From: a bacterium
GTDB lineage: Bacteria; Bacillota; Negativicutes; Acidaminococcales; Acidaminococcaceae
Direction: 5' to 3'
Length of the DNA: 5,936 nt
NCBI GenBank assembly: GCA_004562175.1
Contig: SFRS01000095.1
Coordinates: 1-5,936, forward strand
A program made the translations under genes and the position numbers. The notes beneath the pieces are model-generated. The model did no database searches. It had not been told where the DNA came from and saw only the letters and a program-made list of their open reading frames with translations. Below, piece by piece: positions 1-5,129 of this stretch (the first letter of the stretch is position 1; each line of letters starts with the position of its first letter).

Positions 1-223
1 AGAGCTGTGCAAGGCTATCAACGCTGTTATTGCTCAGGGCATCAAGAATCGTGGCACCACCTTCCGCGACTACAAGGATGGCGAGGGCAATAAGGGTGAC
101 AACCAAAATCATCTTTTGGTTTATGGACGCAAGGGCGAGCCCTGCAAGAAATGTGGTGCTGTGCTATTAGGAACTAAAATAGGTGGCCGCGGTACAGTTT
201 ATTGTGAGCACTGTCAAAAATAG
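1..223 (+). CDS. mutM: Formamidopyrimidine-DNA glycosylase (Fpg/MutM), C-terminal part, 5' end outside window
   Basis: This is the last 73 codons of a gene that starts left of the window; the reading frame begins at base 2 and ends at TAG 221-223. The family is a bifunctional base-excision repair enzyme that removes 8-oxoguanine and formamidopyrimidines and cleaves the AP site. The visible part carries the helix-two-turn-helix end with GTTFRDY, then QNHLLVYGRKGEPC, then a zinc finger of form Cys-X2-Cys-X16-Cys-X2-Cys (CKKC ... CEHC). The finger holds the KIGGRGT segment whose Arg contacts DNA in the family. The protein ends HCQK, the usual Fpg terminus, so this end is intact. The catalytic N-terminal Pro-Glu lies outside the window. 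coaE follows after 10 nt, so the two are probably co-transcribed. The Nei family shares the fold, but the C-terminal signature fits Fpg better. Confidence 0.95.
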   Translation, partial: ELCKAINAVIAQGIKNRGTTFRDYKDGEGNKGDNQNHLLVYGRKGEPCKKCGAVLLGTKIGGRGTVYCEHCQK

Positions 224-233
224 GGAGTAGGAA

Positions 234-842
234 ATGATTACAATTGGATTAACAGGAGGCATTGCCTCCGGCAAGAGCACGGTTTCGGCAGAGCTACGCC
301 GGCAAGGCGTGCCCATTTTCGACGCGGACCAAAATGCTAGGGATGCTGTGGCCAAGGGCAGCAAGGGGCTGGCCTTGGTGGCCGAAGCCTTTGGCAGCGA
401 GTATTTGACGGATGCGGGGGAGCTGAATCGTCCCAAGGTGTCCGAGCTGGTTTTTCACGACAAGCAAGCGCTGAAAACTCTGGAGGGCATTTTGCATAAA
501 ATTGTTTGGGAAAATGCCGAAAGCTTTCTCAAGACTCAGCGGGAGCTGGGTGCGAAAGTCGCAGTCTTGGACGTGCCTCTTTTGATTGAAACAGGCTGGC
601 ACAAGCAGGTGGACAAGGTGTGGCTGGTGGCTGTGAGCCGCCGCCAGCAAATCGAGCGGGCCATGCTGCGCAGTGGCATGACCGAAGCGGAGGTTGTGGC
701 GCGCATTGATGCCCAAATGTCCTTGGAAGAAAAGAAAAAATATGCCGACGTGGTGCTGGACAATAGTGGTAGCTTGGAGCACACCTTGGCCCACGTGCAC
801 GTGGAGCTGGACAAGCTTTTAGGTGATGCCGGTGGCTGCTAG
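234..842 (+). CDS. coaE: Dephospho-CoA kinase
   Basis: This encodes 202 aa, the usual CoaE length. The enzyme is a cytoplasmic P-loop kinase that phosphorylates the ribose 3'-OH of dephospho-CoA with ATP, the last step of coenzyme A synthesis. Visible motifs are the Walker A loop GGIASGKST (residues 8-16), the DADQ segment (30-33) whose first Asp is the likely catalytic/substrate residue, the CoA-domain stretch LEGILHKIVW (about 83-92), and LDVPLLIETGW (112-122). A lid-like arginine-rich region follows (SRRQQIERAMLR). The family usually has an ITHP-like sequence where this protein has ILHK, a mild departure. The ATG is preceded by a GGGAG/TAGGA purine-rich Shine-Dalgarno region at 223-232. 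It sits 10 nt after mutM and its 3' end overlaps the lytic transglycosylase gene, suggesting translational coupling. Confidence 0.97.
   Translation: MITIGLTGGIASGKSTVSAELRRQGVPIFDADQNARDAVAKGSKGLALVAEAFGSEYLTDAGELNRPKVSELVFHDKQALKTLEGILHKIVWENAESFLKTQRELGAKVAVLDVPLLIETGWHKQVDKVWLVAVSRRQQIERAMLRSGMTEAEVVARIDAQMSLEEKKKYADVVLDNSGSLEHTLAHVHVELDKLLGDAGGC
821..826 (+). promoter_or_regulatory. Shine-Dalgarno site that decides the transglycosylase start
   Basis: AGGTGA lies inside the 3' end of coaE. It is 5 nt before the GTG at 832 and matches the anti-Shine-Dalgarno complement AGGAGGTGA well. The alternative starts GTG 823 and ATG 826 overlap or abut this site and have no ribosome binding site of their own, so 832 is the better supported start. 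This is inference from spacing only. Confidence 0.55.
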
Positions 843-1464
843 AAGGAAGACTATTAGCCGCGGCACGCGGCGTAGAAAGCGCAGCAGGTTGCCGGAATGC
901 GTGATTATTGTGGTGGCCTTGGTTTTGTTGAGCTTCACGGGCTGGAGAATCTGGAACAGCGATGCTGTGCAGATGCGCTTTGTCTACATGTGGGACTATC
1001 AGCAGGATATCATCACCTATAGCCAAAGGAACAAAGTGGACCCCTTTCTTATTGCGGCCATTATTAAAAATGAGAGCAACTTTAACCACAAGGCCGTGTC
1101 CAAGGTGGGGGCAGTGGGCCTGATGCAGATTATGCCCGAAACCGGTCGCTGGATAGCAGAGCAAATGGGTCTGGAAAATTATAAGGATACGGATTTGTAC
1201 CAAACGCGCACCAACATCCGCATGGGCTGCTGGTATGTGGGGGAGCTGGACCACGAGTTCAAGCATAATTTGGCTTTGGTGATGATTGCCTATAATGCAG
1301 GTCGCGGCCAGACCCACGCGTGGATGCAGCAGTATGGCTGGGATGATAATTTCAATGATTTAAAGGCCATCCCCTTTCCCGATACGCGTGAGTATGTGGC
1401 CAAGGTTTTGCAGGATAGGGACAAATATTATTTGCTATATCGGGACAAGGTGCCTTTGCAATAA
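832..1464 (+). CDS. Small membrane-anchored lytic transglycosylase (SLT domain)
   Basis: This encodes about 210 aa (213 if started at GTG 823, 212 at ATG 826). I chose GTG 832 because of the Shine-Dalgarno site at 821-826. Numbering from codon 823, residues 7-22 are very Arg/Lys-rich and residues 26-40 are a hydrophobic segment. This predicts a single N-terminal anchor with the rest outside the membrane. The catalytic domain is a family 1 (Slt70-like) fold: general-acid Glu84 in KNESNFNHKAVS, then GAVGLMQIMPETG (96-108), then NIRMGCWYVGEL and ALVMIAYNAGRG. Enzymes of this family cleave the MurNAc-GlcNAc bond of peptidoglycan without water, leaving 1,6-anhydroMurNAc. No LysM or other wall-binding domain is present. 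The gene overlaps the end of coaE by 11 nt, and no clear terminator follows it. The family call is firm; the physiological role (wall growth, or making room for an envelope machine) is not shown. Confidence 0.93.
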   Translation: MAARRKTISRGTRRRKRSRLPECVIIVVALVLLSFTGWRIWNSDAVQMRFVYMWDYQQDIITYSQRNKVDPFLIAAIIKNESNFNHKAVSKVGAVGLMQIMPETGRWIAEQMGLENYKDTDLYQTRTNIRMGCWYVGELDHEFKHNLALVMIAYNAGRGQTHAWMQQYGWDDNFNDLKAIPFPDTREYVAKVLQDRDKYYLLYRDKVPLQ

Positions 1465-1498
1465 ATTAGCTTAGACGTGATTTTTTGCACAAAAACTG

Positions 1499-1527
1499 TT
1501 GACAATACACTGTTTCTATGTTATCAT
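1499..1527 (+). promoter_or_regulatory. Sigma-70-type promoter for the leucine tRNA
   Basis: A perfect -35 TTGACA (1499-1504) and a -10 TATCAT (1522-1527) are separated by exactly 17 nt. The predicted transcription start is around 1533-1535, about 31 nt before the mature tRNA 5' end. A 6-bp inverted repeat (GTTGCA 1534-1539, TGCAAC 1546-1551) sits at the predicted 5' end of the transcript. Confidence 0.82.
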
Positions 1528-1565
1528 TACCATGTTGCAGATAATTGCAACAAGTGAATAGAAAT

Positions 1566-1651
1566 GCGGTAGTGGCGGAACGGCAGACGCGCTAGCCTCA
1601 GGAGCTAGTGGGGGCAACCCCGTGGAGGTTCAAATCCTCTCTACCGCACCA
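1566..1651 (+). tRNA. tRNA-Leu (anticodon CAG), CCA encoded
   Basis: This is a complete 86-nt class II tRNA. The acceptor strands GCGGTAG (1566-1572) and CTACCGC (1641-1647) pair fully, followed by discriminator A1648 and an encoded CCA (1649-1651). The D-arm closes with GCG/CGC. The anticodon stem is CTAGC/GCTAG (1592-1596, 1604-1608) with the 7-nt loop CTCAGGA. The anticodon CAG at 1599-1601 reads the leucine codon CUG. The long variable arm has GGGG/CCCC around a CAA loop. The T-arm GGAGG-TTCAAAT-CCTCT has one G-U pair. The long variable arm together with a CAG anticodon makes leucine the only sensible identity. The upstream promoter serves it, and a truncated second leucine tRNA follows immediately. 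Confidence 0.97.
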
Positions 1652-1652
1652 T

Positions 1653-1712
1653 TCACTTTGAGGGGGTGGTGGGAGAAATCCCGTATGGGTTCAAATCCCA
1701 TCGACCGCACCA
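1653..1712 (+). pseudogene. 3' portion of a second tRNA-Leu (apparent anticodon GAG), 5' acceptor strand and D-arm missing
   Basis: Starting 2 nt after the CCA of the intact tRNA-Leu, the sequence reads as the last three-quarters of another class II tRNA. The anticodon arm can be drawn as TCACT (1653-1657) / TTGAGGG loop / GGTGG (1665-1669), with two G-U pairs and GAG at 1660-1662. A 15-nt variable arm follows (1670-1684, stem GGGA/TCCC), the same length as in the intact neighbour. A perfect T-arm comes next (ATGGG-TTCAAAT-CCCAT, 1685-1701), then the 3' acceptor strand CGACCGC (1702-1708), A1709 and CCA (1710-1712). The 5' partner GCGGTCG and the D-arm are absent, so it cannot fold as a tRNA on its own. 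Long variable arm plus GAG indicates leucine. It probably arose by deletion in a tandem tRNA-Leu pair; an integration-site remnant is possible but no integrase is seen. Confidence 0.75.
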
Positions 1713-1724
1713 ACTAGTTCAAGC

Positions 1725-1753
1725 AGACGTTGTGTTAGCACAGCGTCTTTTTT
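1725..1753 (+). terminator. Intrinsic terminator of the tRNA-Leu unit
   Basis: A 10-bp stem (AGACGTTGTG 1725-1734, CACAGCGTCT 1739-1748) contains one G-U pair, a TTAG loop and a T-run to 1753. It lies 13 nt after the CCA of the tRNA fragment and ends the tRNA transcript. Confidence 0.92.
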
Positions 1754-1782
1754 GTTTGTCAAAAAGGGTTCAAAGACATAGG

Positions 1783-1817
1783 AAAAAGCTCCTGAAGGTG
1801 TGTACTTTCAGGAGCTT
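1783..1817 (-). terminator. Intrinsic terminator of metH, probably bidirectional
   Basis: A 13-bp stem (1786-1798 with 1805-1817, one G-U pair) encloses a 6-nt loop. Read on the minus strand it is followed by TTTTT (1787-1783), and it lies about 18 nt past the metH stop, so it is the metH terminator. On the plus strand a T-run at 1820-1826 follows after a 2-nt gap, so it could also act as a backstop for the convergent tRNA unit. Confidence 0.9.
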
Positions 1818-1834
1818 GCGTTTTTTACTAGTTT

Positions 1835-4192
1835 TTATTTACCAAAGACGCTGTTCACGTAGTTTACAGCACTGACTGCATTGGGAGCATAATGGTTGGC
1901 ACCAATTTCGTCCGCATATTCTTGGGTCAAAACTGCGCCACCGACCACGATGTGGCAGTCACCGGCCGCATTGAGAGCCTTGATGGTCTCTTCCATGGCT
2001 CCCACAGTGGTGGTCATCAAGGCGGAAAGGCCTACTACCTTGGCGTCATTGGCCTTGGCAGCTTGGACGATTGTCTCCACGGGCACGTCCTTGCCTAAAT
2101 CCAGTACCCTGTAGCCGTAGTTTTCCAGCAGTACCTTGACAATGTTTTTGCCGATATCGTGAATGTCACCGCGTACAGTAGCGATGATGACTGTTTCGCC
2201 TTGGGTTTCACCCACGCCCACAGCTTCACGAATTACTTCAAAGGCAGCCTTGGCAGCATCGGCGCTCATGAGCAGCTGGGGCAGGAAAAGAGTTTTCTTT
2301 TCGAAGCCATTGCCCACAAAATCCAGGGCTGGAATCATATATTTGTTGATGACATCCAAGGGCTTTTCGGTTTCAAGAGCCACCGCAGCTGCCTTGCGGG
2401 AAGCCTCTGCCAAGCCCTTGACAATGGCATCATAAAGACCCATTTCGCTGACTAGAGTAGCAGTGGCCTTGGGCGCGTCAGCGTAATGCTGGACATATTC
2501 CTTGCAGCCCTCATCATAACCTGCTAAAGCACGGAAGCCATAGTAGGCATCCAGCATAGCCTTGCTTTGAGGATTAATAATGCCACAGGAGAGACCTGCT
2601 TCTAGGGCCATGGTAAAGAAGGTGCTGTTCACGGCCTCGCGTCCGGGCAGACCAAAGGAAATATTGGATACACCCATGACAGTGTTGATACCGCGAGCCT
2701 TCATGGTACGAATTACTTCGCAGGCGATGGCAGCGTTTTCGGCGCCGGTGGAAATGGTCAAGGCCAGTGGGTCCACCACAATATTGCGGCTTGCGATGCC
2801 GTATTCTGCAGCGCGGGCAATAATTTTGTCAGCCACAGCAATGCGACCGGCAGCAGTATTGGGAATGCCATCGTCATCAAGGCAGAGAGCTACCAATACA
2901 GCGCCATATTTTTTAGCTAAGGGCAGCACCTTGCTGAGGCTTTCCTCCTTGCCGTTAACGGAGTTCAGCATGGGCTTGCCATTGTAAAGGCGTAAGGCTC
3001 GTTCCATGGCCTCATAGTTAGAGGTGTCGATTTGCAGGGGGGTATCAGTGATAGCCTGCAAGGCGGGTATGGCCTTGGCAATCATGGCAGGCTCGTCGAT
3101 GCCGGGAGTGCCCACGTTCACATCCAAGATGTGGGCGCCAACATTGATTTGCTCCAAGCCAAGACGGCATACGTAATCCAAGTCCTGGGCTGCCAACGCT
3201 TCCTTCAAGCGTTTTTTGCCGGTGGGGTTGATGCGCTCGCCAATGAGCACAGGGCCTTCGCCCAGATGTACAGCCTTGCCGTAGCTGGATACTGCGGTGA
3301 GCTTGCAGTCGCGATAGCCACCGGGCTGTAAATCCTGGCATTTTTTGATCATGGCTTCGATGTGAGCAGGAGTGGTGCCGCAGCAGCCACCTACAATGCT
3401 AGGCCCTTGCTGGGCAAGCTCGTACATGAGCTCTGCATATTCTTCAGGACCGACCTCAAAGCAGGTTTTGCCATCCTTTTCCACGGGCAGACCTGCATTA
3501 GGGTTGATGATGATGGGGAGGCTGGTGGCTGCCAGCATTTGGGGTAGGAGCTTGGCCACCTGCACGGGACCCAAGCCACAGTTGAAGCCCATAGCATCCA
3601 CGCCCAAGCCTTCGCACATGAGGGCAGCAGCCTCCACGGTGGCACCGGTGAGCAGCTTGCCGTCCTGGTCGAAGGTCATGGTGACGCATACGGGTAAATC
3701 ACAGTTTTCCTTGGCTGCTAAAACAGCTGCTTTGATTTCATAGGTGTCGCTCATGGTTTCGATTAAAATCAAGTCGGCACCGGCAGCTGCGCCATAGCGC
3801 ACCATTTCACCGTAGGCAGCTACAGCATCCTCAAAGGCCAGGTCGCCATAGGGAGCCAAAAGCTTGCCGGTGGGGCCCAGGTTGAGGGCGACAAATTTAT
3901 TTGCACGGCCGCCGCAGGCACGCTTGGCGATGGCTACAGCAGCTTCAATGGTTTCCTTGCAATCAAGACCGCTTCCTTTGAGCTTGATGGGGTTAGCGCC
4001 AAAGGTGTTGGATTTGATGATGTTGGAGCCTACGTCCAAGTAGCCGCGGTGCACGGCTTCGACGATTTCAGGATGGGTGAAGTTCCAGCTTTCGGGCAGC
4101 TCGCCGGGCTTTAGGCCGCGTGCCTGCAGCTGCGTGCCCGTGGCACCATCAAAAAACAGCATCTTCTTGCCTAAAAGTTCTTTAAAGTTCAT
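1835..4192 (-). CDS. metH: Cobalamin-dependent methionine synthase, short form without reactivation domain
   Basis: This encodes 785 aa. It transfers the methyl group of 5-methyl-THF to homocysteine through enzyme-bound cobalamin, in the cytoplasm. Domains in order: a homocysteine-binding Zn barrel at about 1-290 (DGATGTQL near 15; Zn ligands Cys205 in NCGLGP and Cys270-Cys271 in GGCCGTTP); a methyl-THF (pterin-binding) barrel at about 310-570 (GERINPTGKK 318-327, DVNVGTPG 357-364, QIDTSN 387-392); a four-helix cap at about 575-655; and a Rossmann-like B12 domain at about 665-785. The B12 domain has the base-off motif DIHDIG (676-681, lower axial ligand His678), SALMTTT and VVGGA. E. coli MetH is about 1227 aa; the C-terminal AdoMet-binding reactivation domain is absent here and the stop follows the B12 domain cleanly. 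The start ATG has AAGGAGA 6 nt upstream (4199-4205). It is downstream of metF and the activation gene on the same strand, separated by a palindromic spacer. Confidence 0.97.
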   Translation of the reverse strand: MNFKELLGKKMLFFDGATGTQLQARGLKPGELPESWNFTHPEIVEAVHRGYLDVGSNIIKSNTFGANPIKLKGSGLDCKETIEAAVAIAKRACGGRANKFVALNLGPTGKLLAPYGDLAFEDAVAAYGEMVRYGAAAGADLILIETMSDTYEIKAAVLAAKENCDLPVCVTMTFDQDGKLLTGATVEAAALMCEGLGVDAMGFNCGLGPVQVAKLLPQMLAATSLPIIINPNAGLPVEKDGKTCFEVGPEEYAELMYELAQQGPSIVGGCCGTTPAHIEAMIKKCQDLQPGGYRDCKLTAVSSYGKAVHLGEGPVLIGERINPTGKKRLKEALAAQDLDYVCRLGLEQINVGAHILDVNVGTPGIDEPAMIAKAIPALQAITDTPLQIDTSNYEAMERALRLYNGKPMLNSVNGKEESLSKVLPLAKKYGAVLVALCLDDDGIPNTAAGRIAVADKIIARAAEYGIASRNIVVDPLALTISTGAENAAIACEVIRTMKARGINTVMGVSNISFGLPGREAVNSTFFTMALEAGLSCGIINPQSKAMLDAYYGFRALAGYDEGCKEYVQHYADAPKATATLVSEMGLYDAIVKGLAEASRKAAAVALETEKPLDVINKYMIPALDFVGNGFEKKTLFLPQLLMSADAAKAAFEVIREAVGVGETQGETVIIATVRGDIHDIGKNIVKVLLENYGYRVLDLGKDVPVETIVQAAKANDAKVVGLSALMTTTVGAMEETIKALNAAGDCHIVVGGAVLTQEYADEIGANHYAPNAVSAVNYVNSVFGK

Positions 4193-4230
4193 ATTCTCTC
4201 TCCTTAAAATAGTATATATTCTTCAAAGAC

Positions 4231-4424
4231 AAATTCGGGATATTATATATCTTTCTGGTCAATGAAATTTCTCAACGCTCATTTCGTGGGGTACAATCAC
4301 GAAGCTGCGGTGTCCAATCTGTTCGCAGAAAGCTTTAGGTTTTCGAAACGCTTGCTTCTATTGTACCAACCACTCATGAGCTAAAATTTCAATTCCCTCC
4401 AAGATATATAATACCCTCAATTTT
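4231..4424. repeat. 194-nt imperfect palindrome (MITE-like repeat or long hairpin leader) upstream of metH
   Basis: The 305-nt spacer between metH and the activation gene is dominated by this inverted repeat. Matching outer blocks, left arm versus reverse complement of the right arm, are AAATTCGGGATATTATATAT versus AAATTGAGGGTATTATATAT. Further in, TGAAATTT, GCTCAT, GTGG..GGTACAAT and GAAGCnnGCG recur in the same order in both arms. The centre is the self-complementary AAAGCTTT at 4329-4336. The outer parts are AT-rich and the inner parts mixed. No clean target-site duplication was seen. If transcribed toward metH it would form one long branched hairpin. It could be a non-autonomous transposable element, a dispersed palindromic repeat, or a structured 5' leader; the sequence alone cannot decide. 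The remainder of the spacer (4425-4497) shows nothing recognisable, and 4193-4230 holds only the metH ribosome binding site. Confidence 0.8.
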
Positions 4425-4497
4425 ACTATTCATTCATTAGGACATCCATAATCCCATTGCATACCTTGAGTTCATTCTTATAGGATATACATCTTTA

Positions 4498-5124
4498 CTA
4501 TTCTCCACTTCTGTAGGGACAATTGATGTTTCCGCAGGTCATGCATTTGTTCCAAACGCATTGGACGTCTTCGGATAGACCGATGATGGCGGTGACAGAC
4601 TTGGAGGGCGCCATCATGCAGCCATCGGTCAGGGTGAGACCGATGAGCTTAGCGCAGTTGAGCACGGGAAATAAAAGACGCTGCTCTGCCAAATCCCAAT
4701 CCCCATAGCCAGGCGAAAAGCGGGGTCGCTGGGCGAGGCCACCCGTATCGAATTTCGCCTGCACCTCATCGCAATAGCTTTCGATGAGGGCCGCCGCCAC
4801 CGCCTGGGCGGCGGCTCCTTCGGCCACGCTGCCTAGCGCCAGCCGGCGTATGGCAGCGTCCACACGGCTGCCCAGCGTTGCTCCTAAAAGCAACGCTTCC
4901 TGGCAGCCCTTTAAATGAGCAGCCAAATCACGTGAAGTAAAGCGCACTCCGTTAGCCAAGGTTACACCCTCTGGATCCACCTGCACACGCTGCTTTTGCA
5001 GCACATGCCGTGCCTGCACCTCGTTGCGCAGCTTCAAATAGACTATGTCCACCAAGACCTGCGCGTCCTGGTCCCCAGGCCGCGCCCGCAAATAGCGCAG
5101 GGCTTCCCTTCTATTATACTCCAT
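4498..5124 (-). CDS. Stand-alone methionine synthase activation-domain protein
   Basis: This encodes 208 aa related to the C-terminal reactivation domain of full-length MetH (Met_synt_B12 family). That domain binds AdoMet and remethylates cobalamin after it oxidises to cob(II)alamin. The signature is RFSPGYGDWDL (135-145), the AdoMet-binding loop equivalent of RxSPGY, followed by LFPVLNCAKLIGLTLTDG and MAPSKSVTAIIGLS (171-184). The first 130 residues are helical and only loosely similar to the classical domain. The C-terminus has Cys194, Cys197 and Cys202 in CMTCGNINCPYR, a pattern seen in free-standing versions and absent from E. coli MetH; it might bind a metal or cluster. The ATG is 5 nt after the metF stop, with its ribosome binding site (GAAGGA/GAGG) in or just after the end of metF, so the two are coupled. 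MetH here lacks this domain, so action in trans on MetH is the natural inference. Confidence 0.93.
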   Translation of the reverse strand: MEYNRREALRYLRARPGDQDAQVLVDIVYLKLRNEVQARHVLQKQRVQVDPEGVTLANGVRFTSRDLAAHLKGCQEALLLGATLGSRVDAAIRRLALGSVAEGAAAQAVAAALIESYCDEVQAKFDTGGLAQRPRFSPGYGDWDLAEQRLLFPVLNCAKLIGLTLTDGCMMAPSKSVTAIIGLSEDVQCVWNKCMTCGNINCPYRSGE

Positions 5125-5129
5125 AAGCC

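Noticed and set aside
294..800. 168-codon minus-strand frame inside coaE
   Set aside because: It is an antisense shadow of a clear CoaE coding sequence, with no family match or supported start.
529..1317. 262-codon open frame on the minus strand across coaE and the transglycosylase gene
   Set aside because: It overlaps two well-recognised plus-strand genes, has a composition rich in His/Pro/Ala typical of an antisense shadow, and shows no recognisable domain.
1465..1498. Terminator after the transglycosylase gene, because of the TTTTTT run at 1481-1486
   Set aside because: No stable stem precedes the T-run; only 3-bp pairings can be drawn.
1666..1875. 69-codon plus-strand frame after tRNA-Leu
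   Set aside because: It runs through the tRNA fragment, two terminators and the end of metH, so it cannot be a real gene.
2580..2987. 135-codon plus-strand frame inside metH, and several shorter ones between 1892 and 3743
   Set aside because: All lie antisense to continuous MetH domains, which explain the open frames through codon bias.
4380..4405. SAM-I riboswitch, suggested by GGAGGGA on the minus strand about 200 nt before metH
   Set aside because: The surrounding conserved parts of the SAM-I core are missing (no CTTATC..AGAG start, no CCGGCAACC-type segment); the match is only 7 nt.
4193..4497. Cobalamin, SAH or THF riboswitch, expected before a B12/folate gene
   Set aside because: I could not find the B12-box-like GCCACTG, nor SAH or THF core sequences, on the minus strand. 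The palindrome occupies the space instead. A covariance search (Rfam) would settle it.
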